Positions 1 through 9,086 of a stretch of 64,000 nt of DNA are shown piece after piece (position 1 is the stretch's first letter; each line of letters begins with the position of its first letter). The translations under genes were made by a program, and so were the position numbers. The stretch is from Actinomycetota bacterium. GTDB taxonomy: Bacteria; Actinomycetota; Actinomycetes; S36-B12; UBA5976. The stretch is taken from NCBI GenBank assembly GCA_947452765.1, contig CANGDR010000005.1, positions 16,826-80,825 on the forward strand. Reading direction: 5' to 3'. Below the pieces are notes generated by a model. It saw only the letters and a program-made list of their open reading frames with translations, did not search any database and had not been told where the DNA came from.

Positions 1-666
1 AAAACGAATTCCGGTGTGTTCATCCACACCAATAATGAAAACTTCAACTGGAAGCAATGCTTCCATGGTGCGCAAGCGAAGTTCGCCAATGTAACAAAAT
101 CGAGTGTCATGATTAGCGCCATCAGCATTGTCATAATGCGGAATTATGGTGGCGGGCATTCCAGTATGACGTTCAATTAAATTCAAACCGGGAAGCCAGT
201 GTGGCTCTTCTCCGACTTTATACATTTCATAAACCGGAATTGTGTGTGAGCCTGCAGTCAATGCAGCAGCTGATGCTAGAACTATCGTTCCGTCCACCAA
301 CACTTCATCGAAGTGAGGGCTTACGCCTAGTTCTTGCCAAACATTCAGCGCGTACGACGGACTTCCTGGTCCGGCAAACAGCCAGTCTGATTCGCGAATC
401 GCATTCACGGCCTCGCCTAGTGCCGCACCACGGACGGACTTATCTCGCAGTGAAACTGCCTTCGGAGTTGCCCCCACCGAATGGGAAAAGAAATCGATTA
501 ACTTCTCGGTTAAGTCATCGGCATTTTCCTGGAACCCAAATGGGGTGTCCAAGATGGTTAGTTTAAGTTGATCTAGCTTTCCCAGCGAGGCCAAAATCTG
601 CTGGTGCGGCGTGACCATAGTTGGGCTGGTCTCCCCGGAGCCCATAACCACAATTTGTCTACCCAC
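1..666 (-). CDS. S51-like / type 1 glutamine amidotransferase-like protein (partial, 3' end outside window)
   Basis: Reading the minus strand from a GTG at 664-666 gives an uninterrupted frame that runs off the left edge, about 222 codons. The N-terminus reads VGRQIVVMGSGETSPTMV, followed by a GPGSPSYAL loop near residue 112 and LASAAALTAG, where the Ser sits where S51 peptidases and cyanophycinase-like proteins carry their nucleophile (usually SAGA). This arrangement resembles the class-I-glutamine-amidotransferase fold of peptidase family S51. The substrate is unknown. The gene is divergent from ppk1 with about 92 bp between starts. The start is uncertain: no clear Shine-Dalgarno is present, the frame stays open further upstream without an ATG, and the first internal ATG would cut into the first beta strand. 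Frame confidence is high, function moderate. Confidence 0.75.
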   Translation of the reverse strand, partial: MGRQIVVMGSGETSPTMVTPHQQILASLGKLDQLKLTILDTPFGFQENADDLTEKLIDFFSHSVGATPKAVSLRDKSVRGAALGEAVNAIRESDWLFAGPGSPSYALNVWQELGVSPHFDEVLVDGTIVLASAAALTAGSHTIPVYEMYKVGEEPHWLPGLNLIERHTGMPATIIPHYDNADGANHDTRFCYIGELRLRTMEALLPVEVFIIGVDEHTGIRF

Positions 667-758
667 TGGTAAATCATTGCACTTTATGGGATTTTGTTCA
701 CCTTGGCGAAAATCGGGGTTAGAAGTTGTTAACCAAAGTGTGAAATGCTTCAGGCACT

Positions 759-2918
759 ATGTCCGATACTTCCTCGCTTAATACTCAGGTTTATAGCCTA
801 CCCAGCGATCGCTTTCTCGATCGCGAGTTGTCTTGGCTTGCCTTCAATAAGCGCGTCTTGGAACTTGCCCAAGACGAAGACATGGAATTGCTCGAACGCG
901 TTAAGTACCTTTCAATCTTTGCCAGCAATCTTGATGAATTTTTTATGGTTAGGATTGCCGGCCTGAAGCGAAGAATCGCTGCAGGAATAGCGAAGAAGAC
1001 GCGCAGCGGTCTATTGCCACGCGAAGTTCACGATGCGGTCTTAGCTGAAAGCTATGAATTTATGAAAGAGCATGCTGCTACTTTCAATAACTCTGTTCTT
1101 CCTGCACTCGTTGCTAGCGGAATTGAAATTCTGCGTTGGGAAGAGCTAACTTCAGAAGAACGGGAAGATATGAGCAAGCTCTTCCTAGAGCAAGTTTTCC
1201 CAGTGCTAACACCTCTTGCAGTTGATCCGTCTCACCCATTCCCATACATCTCAGGTCTGTCACTAAACCTGGCGGTTCTTGTTAAGAGTCCGGAATCGGG
1301 TAGCGAACTTTTTGCCCGAGTTAAAGTCCCACCATCACTCCCGCGATTCATTCAGGTTTCAAAAGAACGTTTCGTTCCGCTTGAAGACATCATGGCGGGT
1401 CACTTGGATCTGCTTTTCCCAGGAATGGAAGTAATTCAAGTCCATACTTTCCGCGTAACTCGTAACGAAGAACTTGAAGTTGAAGAAGATGACGCAGAAA
1501 ATTTGCTGCAGGCCCTTGAGCGGGAATTGATGCGTCGTCGGTTTGGTCCAGCAGTTCGCCTCGAAGTTGAAAATTCAATTGACCCACATGTGCTGGACTT
1601 GATTGTCAGCGAACTTGGAGTTCAAGACAATGAAGTATTCCGTTTAACTGGACCACTTGACCTTCAGCAACTTTATGAATTATCGAGGTTAAATCGAGAA
1701 GATTTACTGGCTCCGGCATTTATAGCTCGTACCAGCACTGCGCTTGCTGAAGTAGAGAGCGCAACGGCTCCCGACGTACTTGAAGTAATGCGCCATCGCG
1801 ACGTTATCTTGCATCATCCGTACGATTCATTTTCCACAAGTATGCAATTGTTCTTGGAGCAGGCCGCAGTCGATCCGAATGTGCTGGCCATCAAACAGAC
1901 GCTATATCGCACCTCAGGTGATTCACCGATTGTTGATGCGTTAATTGATGCAGCCCAGAACGGTAAGCAGGTTCTAGCGGTGGTTGAGATCAAGGCACGA
2001 TTTGATGAACAGAACAACATCGACTGGTCTCGCAAACTTGAAGAAGCTGGTGTCCATGTGGTTTACGGAATAGTCGGCCTGAAGACGCACGCGAAACTCT
2101 GCCTTGTAGTTAGAAACGATCACGGGAAACTTAATCGCTATGTGCACATCGGCACGGGAAACTACAACCCAAAGACTGCACGCCACTATGAGGATTATGG
2201 CCTTCTGACAACTGATCCCAAGATTGGTGAAGACGTTGCCAGCCTGTTTAACCACCTAAGTGGTTATGGGGTCCAGGGCGAATACAACCGACTTATCGTT
2301 GCACCGAAAGGTTTGCGCTCTGAGCTAGTTCATCGGATCGATCGCGAAATAGCGCACGTCCAAGCCGGTCACGAGGGCTACATTCGCTTCAAGTGCAACT
2401 CCATTGTGGATGAAACCATAATCGATGCGCTTTACCGCGCCTCAATTGCCGGCGTGAAGGTTGATATTTTGGTTCGCGGAATCTGTGCGCTGCGTCCTGG
2501 GGTACCTGGATATTCCGAAAACATCCGAGTCCGGAGCATCCTTGGCCGATTCCTGGAACATAGCCGGCTTTATGACTTTGCAAATGCTGGGGATCGCGAA
2601 ACCTGGATGGGCTCCCCTGACTTAATGCATCGCAATTTAGACCGCCGGGTCGAAGCCTTAGTTCGAATTAATCCCAAAGATGCCGAATCAATAACCCAAG
2701 TAATTGAACTTGGTATGGCCGATACAACTGCTTCTTGGCATCTAAATAGTGACGGCTCCTGGACAAGGCATCACGAAGATGCTGACGGCGAACCGCTCGT
2801 TAATTACCAAGAGTTGTTAATTAATCAGCACCCCGTTGCACGTTCGGCAGCCGATGTTCCAACTCCGCGACGAATCGACACAATCTTAAATAAGGTAAGT
2901 CGTCGTGGTAGCCACTAA
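759..2918 (+). CDS. ppk1: Polyphosphate kinase 1
   Basis: Makes inorganic polyphosphate from the gamma-phosphate of ATP, reversibly. The protein has 719 residues, normal for PPK1. The N-terminal domain begins with [15 protein letters not shown] (residues about 23-37). The catalytic histidine lies in [12 protein letters not shown] near residue 444 and is followed by [15 protein letters not shown]; the second conserved histidine is in MHRNLDRR near residue 624. The ATG at 759 is the only start after an in-frame stop at 741. The next gene, a MutT1-type NUDIX/phosphatase, overlaps the 3' end by 14 nt, so the two are translationally linked; the same pairing exists in mycobacteria. A single PHO-like half site (GTTCACCTT, 696-704) lies upstream, too little to claim PhoP control. 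Confidence 0.97.
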   Translation: MSDTSSLNTQVYSLPSDRFLDRELSWLAFNKRVLELAQDEDMELLERVKYLSIFASNLDEFFMVRIAGLKRRIAAGIAKKTRSGLLPREVHDAVLAESYEFMKEHAATFNNSVLPALVASGIEILRWEELTSEEREDMSKLFLEQVFPVLTPLAVDPSHPFPYISGLSLNLAVLVKSPESGSELFARVKVPPSLPRFIQVSKERFVPLEDIMAGHLDLLFPGMEVIQVHTFRVTRNEELEVEEDDAENLLQALERELMRRRFGPAVRLEVENSIDPHVLDLIVSELGVQDNEVFRLTGPLDLQQLYELSRLNREDLLAPAFIARTSTALAEVESATAPDVLEVMRHRDVILHHPYDSFSTSMQLFLEQAAVDPNVLAIKQTLYRTSGDSPIVDALIDAAQNGKQVLAVVEIKARFDEQNNIDWSRKLEEAGVHVVYGIVGLKTHAKLCLVVRNDHGKLNRYVHIGTGNYNPKTARHYEDYGLLTTDPKIGEDVASLFNHLSGYGVQGEYNRLIVAPKGLRSELVHRIDREIAHVQAGHEGYIRFKCNSIVDETIIDALYRASIAGVKVDILVRGICALRPGVPGYSENIRVRSILGRFLEHSRLYDFANAGDRETWMGSPDLMHRNLDRRVEALVRINPKDAESITQVIELGMADTTASWHLNSDGSWTRHHEDADGEPLVNYQELLINQHPVARSAADVPTPRRIDTILNKVSRRGSH

Positions 2919-3828
2919 ACATATAGTTGCCGCTGGCGCGGTAGTAACTCGCCCAGGTAGTGAGGGCACTGAGTATTTATTAATTCATCGCGGTTACCGA
3001 AGCGACTGGACTTTTCCTAAAGGCAAACTTGATCCAGGCGAGCACGTTGTCGGTGCCGCAGTCCGCGAAGTCCGTGAAGAAACCGGTTATGCGATTAAGT
3101 TAGGAATTCCCCTTCCAACTCAGACCTACAAAGTCAATGGCAATGTTAAGGATTCTCACTACTGGCATGCTCAGCTGGTTGAAGGAGAATTTTTGCCGAA
3201 CGATGAAGTAGACGAAATTAAATGGCTGTCATACGAAGATGCAAAGAAGAAACTAACTTACGAACACGACCAAGATGTGCTCGCTGCTGCACAGCAAGCA
3301 GTCGCAACAAATCCGTTCATAATAATGCGCCATACTCAGGCAGTTAAGCGTGCCGAGTGGTCGGTTTCAGCTGAGGAACTTTCCGTCGTAGATGCCAGCC
3401 GACCGCTAACTGCTGTGGGGCGAATGCAAGCAAATGGGTTAGTAGATGCCCTAGCCGCCTATGGTGTTAGCAAACTGCATTCATCTGACTCTCGGCGCTG
3501 CCGGGACACGGTAGGTCCGTATGCCTCAGCCCGAAGCCTGGCGATCACGCTAGAGCAAACCATGAGCGAAGAGCGCCATACCGAGGCACCAAAGCAGGCA
3601 ACTTCGCGAGTTCTTGAGCTAGCGCGAAGTACTGACCCACTAGTCCTTTGCACTCATCGCCCAGTATTACCTAGCGTTATGCAGACTTTAGGTGAACTTT
3701 TCGTGCTGACAGACCCTGAAATAAAGAAGGCTTTTGATCCAGCATTGACACCTGGTTCATTTGTCGTTTACCACCGAAATGCCAATGATTTAAACGAAAT
3801 TATCGCCATTGAACGGCACATGCACTAG
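2905..3828 (+). CDS. mutT1: MutT1-type two-domain NUDIX hydrolase / histidine phosphatase
   Basis: A 307-residue fusion. Residues 1-130 form a NUDIX domain with the box starting GKLDPGEH at residue 40 and running through REVREETGY. Residues 135-300 form a histidine phosphatase domain with the RHT signature at 142-144 (FIIMRHTQ). Mycobacterial MutT1 has this architecture and converts 8-oxo-(d)GTP to the diphosphate and monophosphate, also cleaving diadenosine polyphosphates; that activity is inferred here from architecture and from the ppk1 neighbourhood. The start is GTG at 2905, inside the ppk1 end, with a purine-rich AAGGTAAG upstream. The exact substrate is not proven. Confidence 0.88.
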   Translation: MVATKHIVAAGAVVTRPGSEGTEYLLIHRGYRSDWTFPKGKLDPGEHVVGAAVREVREETGYAIKLGIPLPTQTYKVNGNVKDSHYWHAQLVEGEFLPNDEVDEIKWLSYEDAKKKLTYEHDQDVLAAAQQAVATNPFIIMRHTQAVKRAEWSVSAEELSVVDASRPLTAVGRMQANGLVDALAAYGVSKLHSSDSRRCRDTVGPYASARSLAITLEQTMSEERHTEAPKQATSRVLELARSTDPLVLCTHRPVLPSVMQTLGELFVLTDPEIKKAFDPALTPGSFVVYHRNANDLNEIIAIERHMH

Positions 3829-3851
3829 CTCTAGGCTAAATAGGTAAATTA

Positions 3852-3873
3852 ATTCACCTTACGTTCATTTTCA
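3852..3873. promoter_or_regulatory. Candidate PHO box upstream of pstS
   Basis: Two direct-repeat units 11 nt apart, ATTCACCTTAC and GTTCATTTTCA, resemble the GTTCACC-type units bound by PhoP in actinobacteria. They lie about 23 bp upstream of the proposed -35, an activator position. A further GTTCCATTT (3880) and GTTTACCTT (3898) follow out of the 11-nt phase. Confidence 0.55.
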
Positions 3874-3895
3874 ATCTAGGTTCCATTTGCCTAAC

Positions 3896-3923
3896 TTGTT
3901 TACCTTCTAGTTGTCAGTAGACA
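3896..3923 (+). promoter_or_regulatory. Candidate pstS promoter
   Basis: TTGTTT (3896-3901), a 16-nt spacer, then TAGACA (3918-3923). Transcription would start about 12-15 nt before the GTG and include the strong Shine-Dalgarno AGGAGG at 3931-3936. Confidence 0.4.
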
Positions 3924-3942
3924 TCAACCTAGGAGGCCGCAG

Positions 3943-5025
3943 GTGAAGTTCACCCGCTCAGCAGTAGCCGCAGTGGCAATTGCATCAACCCTTGCACTAT
4001 CCGCATGTGCATCCGAGTCAGCATCCCCAAGTGCTTCCGGATCCGCAGGTTCCGGTCTAACCGGTTCCCTCAAGGCTTCGGGCTCAAGTGCCCAGAAGAA
4101 CGCAATGCAGGAATGGATTAACGCTTTCCAGACCACAAATTCCGGAGTCACTATCGACTACCAGGCCAATGGTTCCGGCGCAGGTATCCAAGACTTCAAC
4201 AACTCACAGACCTCATTTGCAGGTTCTGATTCAGCACTTAAGCCAGAAGAGGCAACCGCAGCTTCAACACGTTGTGCTGGTGGAACTGCAATCAACATTC
4301 CAATGGTTGGCGGTGCAATTGCACTTGCTTTCAACGTTGCTGGTGTTGACTCTCTAACACTTAATCCAAAGACTGCTGCTGGAATCTTCAGCGGAGCTAT
4401 CACCAAGTGGAACGATCCAGCAATTGCTGCACTTAACGCTGGCGTAACTTTGCCAGCCGCAACAATTGCTCAGTTCCACCGCAGCGATTCCTCCGGTACC
4501 ACTGATAACTTCACAAAGTGGTTACTTGCAACAGCTCCAGATGCATTCGCATTTGCGGGTGGCAAGGACTGGGTTGCTCCAGGCGGCCAAGGTGCAAAAG
4601 GTAGCGATGGCGTAGCAGCTGGCGTATCTAGTACACCAAACTCAATCGGTTACATGGAATTGTCGTTCGTAATGTCAAAGGGCCTAAAGGCCGCTTCTAT
4701 CGACAACGGTGGCGGTGCAGTCGAAGCGACATCTGATAACGCTGCAAAGACAATCGCAGCGGCAACAGTCAAGGGCACCGGCAATGACTTAGCTCTTAAT
4801 ATCGATCGCAAAATCGCTGATGGTTCTGCTTACCCAGTTGTTTTAGTGACTTACGAAATCACTTGCGAAACTGGTCTAGCTGCCGCTGATTCAGCCCTAG
4901 TTAAGGCGTTCCTTACCTACACTGCCTCCGATGCAGCACAGGGAGCGCTTGCAGCTTCCGGCTACGTTCCAATCACAGGTGATCTGTTGACCAAGGTCCG
5001 TGCCGCGATCGCAGCAATTGCATAA
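3943..5025 (+). CDS. pstS: Phosphate ABC transporter, phosphate-binding lipoprotein PstS
   Basis: High-affinity phosphate-binding subunit of the Pst importer, anchored to the outer face of the membrane. The 360-residue precursor has a lipoprotein signal peptide with lipobox LSAC ending at Cys22, then a Ser/Gly-rich linker. The mature part shows PstS features: GSSAQKNAMQEWINAF, the phosphate loop with SGT in RSDSSGTTDNFTKW, and YPVVLVTYEI near the C-terminus. The start is GTG at 3943, set by AGGAGG at 3931-3936. It heads pstS-pstC-pstA-pstB. A strong hairpin after the stop probably lets pstS be made in excess over the permease genes. A PHO-box-like repeat suggests phosphate-starvation control. 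Confidence 0.96.
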   Translation: MKFTRSAVAAVAIASTLALSACASESASPSASGSAGSGLTGSLKASGSSAQKNAMQEWINAFQTTNSGVTIDYQANGSGAGIQDFNNSQTSFAGSDSALKPEEATAASTRCAGGTAINIPMVGGAIALAFNVAGVDSLTLNPKTAAGIFSGAITKWNDPAIAALNAGVTLPAATIAQFHRSDSSGTTDNFTKWLLATAPDAFAFAGGKDWVAPGGQGAKGSDGVAAGVSSTPNSIGYMELSFVMSKGLKAASIDNGGGAVEATSDNAAKTIAAATVKGTGNDLALNIDRKIADGSAYPVVLVTYEITCETGLAAADSALVKAFLTYTASDAAQGALAASGYVPITGDLLTKVRAAIAAIA

Positions 5026-5039
5026 TAAATCAATTAACA

Positions 5040-5078
5040 ACAGTGATCCGGTGGGAGAAATTTCCACCGGATCACTGT
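5040..5078 (+). terminator. Hairpin after pstS
   Basis: Perfect 15-bp stem (ACAGTGATCCGGTGG at 5040-5054 pairing with 5064-5078) around a 9-nt loop. No good U-tract follows, so partial termination or 3'-end protection of the pstS message fits better than full termination. Confidence 0.7.
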
Positions 5079-5188
5079 GTTCTATAGGGCAATATCTGAC
5101 AGAGTGAAGGCAAGAAATAGAGTTATTTGCAAGTAAAAATGGATAACTCCAAATCCATCATTTAGTGCCAATTCGAAAGCTGAGATTG

Positions 5189-6151
5189 ATGAGCCAGCAA
5201 GCGCCGATCAGAGAATCATCGATCAGTGGGTCTTCAGTTCGTCGTGGCGACCAAATATTTCGGGGAATCACGGTTGGTTCTGGCGTAATAATTCTGCTTG
5301 TAATGGGCGCGATTGCAGCATTCTTACTTTGGAAAGCGCTACCTTCATTTTCAAATAACTCAGCTAATTTCTTAACTGAAAAGGTTTGGTTTCCAGACCA
5401 GAATCCACCTAAGTTCGGAATTGCCGCTTTAGCATTCGGCACAGTTGTTGCTGCACTATTTGCGATGTTGATAGCGGTTCCAGTTGGAATTGGCACATCA
5501 TTATTCATTTCGTTCTATGCACCTCGTCGTCTAGCAGGCGCAATGGCCTTCCTTATCGATTTATTAGCTGCTGTTCCTTCAATCATTTTCGGACTCTGGG
5601 GCCTGCAAGTTTTAATGCCACACATGGGTGGCATTGCTAAATGGTTAAGTGACTACCTAGGCGTTATTCCAATTTTTAAGAATGATCAAGAGCTCTACAC
5701 AAAAAGTTTATTTATTGCTGGTGTGGTGCTTGCGATTATGGTTCTGCCAACTATTAGCGCAATCAGTCGTGAAGTTTTCAAACAAGTACCACGAAGCCAC
5801 CTGGAAGCATCTCTTGCACTTGGCGCAACACGTTGGGAAATGATTCGGATGGCAGTTCTACCATTTGGGCGCGCTGGTGTTATTAGCGCAGCAATGCTCG
5901 GCTTAGGACGTGCACTGGGTGAAACTATTGCCGTTGCAGTAATTCTTTCCGCGCTATTCGACGTCAACATCCACATCACCGAGCCTGGTGGGAATACCTT
6001 CGCAGCAAACATTGCTCTTAAGTGGAATGAGGCTGGACCAAATGGCCTATCTGCGTTAATTGCTTCTGGCTTAGTGCTATTCATCATCACACTTTCAGTT
6101 AACGCAGTCGCCCGCAGCATCATTGCCCGCCGTAAAGAATTCACGGAGTAG
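5189..6151 (+). CDS. pstC: Phosphate ABC transporter permease PstC
   Basis: Membrane subunit of the phosphate importer, pairing with PstA. About 320 residues; the first membrane helix (GVIILLVMGAIAAFLLW) follows a short cytoplasmic tail, and five more hydrophobic segments follow. The EAA loop that contacts the ATPase is visible as EASLALGATRWE near the C-terminal third. ATG at 5189 gives MSQQAPIRES; an in-frame GTG at 5165 would add eight residues. Neither has a clear Shine-Dalgarno. The stop lies 3 nt before pstA, whose Shine-Dalgarno GGAG is inside the pstC end, so translation is coupled. Confidence 0.93.
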   Translation: MSQQAPIRESSISGSSVRRGDQIFRGITVGSGVIILLVMGAIAAFLLWKALPSFSNNSANFLTEKVWFPDQNPPKFGIAALAFGTVVAALFAMLIAVPVGIGTSLFISFYAPRRLAGAMAFLIDLLAAVPSIIFGLWGLQVLMPHMGGIAKWLSDYLGVIPIFKNDQELYTKSLFIAGVVLAIMVLPTISAISREVFKQVPRSHLEASLALGATRWEMIRMAVLPFGRAGVISAAMLGLGRALGETIAVAVILSALFDVNIHITEPGGNTFAANIALKWNEAGPNGLSALIASGLVLFIITLSVNAVARSIIARRKEFTE

Positions 6152-6154
6152 CAG

Positions 6155-7183
6155 ATGTCTCAAACCCTTAAAGGCGACACCCTTCCAAAGTGGGCACCGA
6201 TAGCGAGTCTGGCGATCGCAATCGGGGTCGCTATCGCACTTGCGAATACTACTGCTGTGGCTGGAACTGCTGGCACGTCTGTCTTGGCCGTACTTATTTT
6301 TATAGCAATTCAAACATTATGGAGTTTTGCAGTCGAAGGACGTCGCCATGCAGTAGACCGAGTAGCGACTACTTTGATTTATGCCACTTTTGTTGCGGCA
6401 GCAGCTCCACTTTTGAGCTTGCTATTTGAAGTATTTACTCGGGGTATAAAAGTATTCAACCTTGCATTTCTTTCACATTCGATGCGTAATGTCAGCCCGC
6501 TGAAGCCTGGTGGTGGTGTTTTACACGCTCTCATTGGAACAATGCAGCAAGTTGGAGTAGCCACATTAATTGCAGTTCCAATCGGCATCCTGACTGCACT
6601 TTATTTAGTTGAACATGCACGCGGTGGGCGACTATCTAAGGCAATCAGTTTCTTCGTTGATGTCATGACGGGTATTCCATCCATTGTGGCTGGTTTGTTT
6701 ATTTACACGGCTTGGATTTTGACCCTTGGTTTTGATCGTTCTGGAATGGCGGCTGCACTTTCGCTAGCGATCCTGATGCTTCCCGTGGTCGTTCGGACGA
6801 CAGAAGAAATGTTGAAACTTGTTCCTAACGATCTGCGCGAAGCCTCGCTTGCGCTAGGTATTCCGAAGTGGAAGACCACAATTCGGGTGGTCTTACCTAC
6901 TGCTATCGGTGGCATTATTACTGGTGTCATGCTTGCAGTCGCACGCGTTGCTGGCGAAACGGCGCCATTGTTGCTTACAACATTCTTATCCCAGTCCATA
7001 AACAACAACCCATTTGCTGGGCCGCAAGCTGCGGTTCCAACATTCGTGTGGGATCAACTTTCAAGTTCCACCCCGGCATCTTTAGATCGTGCCTGGGCTG
7101 GAGCTCTAACCCTAATCTTGCTCGTCATGTTCTTCTATGGCGCAGCAAAACTAATCGCCCGCTACTACGCACCGAAGGCATAA
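6155..7183 (+). CDS. pstA: Phosphate ABC transporter permease PstA
   Basis: Second membrane subunit of the Pst importer. 342 residues with several hydrophobic segments before the transport core; an extra hydrophobic N-terminal pair (about residues 15-55) precedes the usual six helices, as in many actinobacterial PstA proteins. The EAA loop reads [13 protein letters not shown]. The gene starts 3 nt after pstC, with GGAG 8 nt upstream, and ends 4 nt before pstB. Cytoplasmic membrane; imports phosphate delivered by PstS using ATP hydrolysed by PstB. Confidence 0.95.
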   Translation: MSQTLKGDTLPKWAPIASLAIAIGVAIALANTTAVAGTAGTSVLAVLIFIAIQTLWSFAVEGRRHAVDRVATTLIYATFVAAAAPLLSLLFEVFTRGIKVFNLAFLSHSMRNVSPLKPGGGVLHALIGTMQQVGVATLIAVPIGILTALYLVEHARGGRLSKAISFFVDVMTGIPSIVAGLFIYTAWILTLGFDRSGMAAALSLAILMLPVVVRTTEEMLKLVPNDLREASLALGIPKWKTTIRVVLPTAIGGIITGVMLAVARVAGETAPLLLTTFLSQSINNNPFAGPQAAVPTFVWDQLSSSTPASLDRAWAGALTLILLVMFFYGAAKLIARYYAPKA

Positions 7184-7187
7184 TCAC

Positions 7188-7967
7188 ATGGCAAAGCGAA
7201 TTGACGTCACAAACCTGAATTCCTACTACGGAAACTTCAGAGCTGTAGCAGATGTATCCCTGACGATCGAACCAAAGTCAGTGACTTCCTTCATCGGGCC
7301 ATCAGGCTGTGGCAAGTCGACAGTGCTGCGTTCGTTAAACCGAATGCATGAAGTAATCCCGGGCGCTTATGTGACAGGTTCCGTTGAACTAGATGGCGAA
7401 GATATCTATGGTTCTGGCGTTGATCCCGTTAATGTTCGCCGCACAATCGGCATGGTATTCCAGCGTCCAAACCCATTCCCAACTATGTCAATCCGGGAAA
7501 ACGTTTTAGCTGGCATCAAATTAGATAGTAAGAGGCATTCCAAGATCGAGTTAGAAGAAATTGTGGAACGTTCCTTAACTGGAGCAAATTTATGGAAAGA
7601 AGTGAAAGATCGTCTGGATCGACCAGGTGCGGGACTTTCCGGCGGTCAGCAACAGCGCTTATGTATTGCGCGCGCGATCGCCGTTGAACCTGACGTGCTA
7701 CTCATGGACGAACCATGTTCAGCGCTGGACCCAATTTCAACTATCGCGATTGAAGACTTAATCCACCAACTTAAAGATGAATTCACTATTGTGATTGTCA
7801 CTCACAATATGCAGCAGGCTGCGCGAGTTAGCCAGACCACTGCATTCTTTAACTTGGAAGCTACTGGTGAGCCAGGCAAGTTGATTGAAATTAACCCGAC
7901 TACCCAGATTTTCTCTGCCCCCCGCGAAAAATCAACAGAGGATTACATTTCCGGTCGTTTCGGGTAG
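7188..7967 (+). CDS. pstB: Phosphate ABC transporter ATP-binding protein PstB
   Basis: ATPase of the Pst importer, 259 residues. Walker [10 protein letters not shown] at residues 38-45, Q-loop in [13 protein letters not shown] signature LSGGQQQR and Walker [13 protein letters not shown] followed by the switch His in VTHNMQQ. The RPNPFP segment is typical of PstB and separates it from other ABC ATPases. Last gene of the pst operon: no phoU follows, and no phoU is seen elsewhere in the window. The next 133 bases carry no gene and no clear terminator. Confidence 0.97.
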   Translation: MAKRIDVTNLNSYYGNFRAVADVSLTIEPKSVTSFIGPSGCGKSTVLRSLNRMHEVIPGAYVTGSVELDGEDIYGSGVDPVNVRRTIGMVFQRPNPFPTMSIRENVLAGIKLDSKRHSKIELEEIVERSLTGANLWKEVKDRLDRPGAGLSGGQQQRLCIARAIAVEPDVLLMDEPCSALDPISTIAIEDLIHQLKDEFTIVIVTHNMQQAARVSQTTAFFNLEATGEPGKLIEINPTTQIFSAPREKSTEDYISGRFG

Positions 7968-8100
7968 AACTTCCACCCAATTGTTCAAAACCCGCGAACC
8001 AGGAGCAGAATTGGAATGCCAGATCCAAAGTCTGGTAACCGTATTTGATAATGCAACTTCGTATAAATGTTTCGGCCTAGCGGAAAGTTTTCCAAAGTAA

Positions 8101-9072
8101 ATGTCTCGGCACGCTAAAGCACATGAAAAGAAACCGAAACTCGGTTACACGCTTTACCTGGTGGCTGCAACCTGTTGGGCGCTTAATGGAACGGTAGCCA
8201 AAGTAGTCCTGTTGGAAGTTGGCGATCCATTACGGGTATCGCAATTCCGTGGCACAGGTACTGCCGTTATTCTCGTTATTTTTGTTGCGCTAACGAATCG
8301 CAGAGCATTTCGAATTAAACCAAAAGAAGCATTCCTGCTAGCCGGTTACGGAATTGTTGGCGTGGCAATGTGTCAATGGTTTTACTTCGAATCAATTTCT
8401 CGAATGCCAATCACCATTAGCTTGCTAATCGAATTCATGGCACCAATCTTTGTGGTGCTTTATGCCCGATTCGTTATGCATGTCCCAGTTAAGAACACCG
8501 TGTGGCTTGGACTTGCGCTAGCAGTTATCGGTTTGGCTCTGGTGGCTCAAGTTTGGGATGGTTTTACGCTAAACAAAATTGGCGTGCTTTATGCCTTGGC
8601 ATCTATGACCACACTCGTATTTATGTACTTACTTGGCGATAAAGCCAGCCAGGGTCGCGATCCGATGTCCTTGCTTATGTGGGCATTTATTTTTGCTTCG
8701 CTATTCTTTTCCATCCTGCGCCCATGGGGTAGTTTTCCGTGGGATTCACTCCATGCGCACGTGACTCCTTTCGAGGGTGGCACTGAGGTTTACCCAATTT
8801 GGCCATTCTTTGCCTTCATGGTTTTGATTGGCACATTAACGCCGTACATTTTGGTAATCAATTCAATTCGTCACATTGGTGGCCCAGGTGCGAGCATCAT
8901 GGGAATGACTGAACCTCCGATTGCATCAATCGCAGCTTGGCTCGTACTGGGTGAAATTTTTGTTCCGGTACAAATGTTGGGCGGCGCGATTATGTTGGTA
9001 GGGATCGTGGTTGCCGAGCGTGCGCGAGAGCAAAAAGAACATGAACCACTGCCCCTTAGTGAAGCCAATTAA
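8101..9072 (+). CDS. EamA/DMT-family transporter
   Basis: A 323-residue membrane protein with about ten hydrophobic segments arranged as two EamA repeats. The first helix contains LVAATCWALNGTVAKVVL, and the second repeat ends with TEPPIASIAAWLVLGE and then VPVQMLGGAIMLVGIVVAERA, the usual signature of the DMT superfamily. Members export amino acids or other metabolites, or act as drug/metabolite carriers; no substrate can be read from the sequence. ATG at 8101 has no clear Shine-Dalgarno. It lies 133 bases after pstB and 14 bases before the FAD-linked oxidase, which has its own candidate promoter. Confidence 0.9.
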   Translation: MSRHAKAHEKKPKLGYTLYLVAATCWALNGTVAKVVLLEVGDPLRVSQFRGTGTAVILVIFVALTNRRAFRIKPKEAFLLAGYGIVGVAMCQWFYFESISRMPITISLLIEFMAPIFVVLYARFVMHVPVKNTVWLGLALAVIGLALVAQVWDGFTLNKIGVLYALASMTTLVFMYLLGDKASQGRDPMSLLMWAFIFASLFFSILRPWGSFPWDSLHAHVTPFEGGTEVYPIWPFFAFMVLIGTLTPYILVINSIRHIGGPGASIMGMTEPPIASIAAWLVLGEIFVPVQMLGGAIMLVGIVVAERAREQKEHEPLPLSEAN

Positions 9073-9074
9073 CT

Positions 9075-9080
9075 TAGACT
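9075..9080 (+). promoter_or_regulatory. -10 element of a leaderless start (gene at 9087)
   Basis: TAGACT followed by exactly 6 nt and then ATG at 9087; no Shine-Dalgarno. Predicted transcription start is the A of ATG or within 1-2 nt. Confidence 0.5.
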
Positions 9081-9086
9081 GAACGC

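Noticed and set aside
201..566. Plus-strand open frame of 121 codons near the left edge
   Set aside because: It is antisense to the clearly coding S51-like frame on the minus strand and has no recognisable features.
696..704. PHO box upstream of ppk1
   Set aside because: Only a single GTTCACCTT unit is present; no 11-nt-phased second unit.
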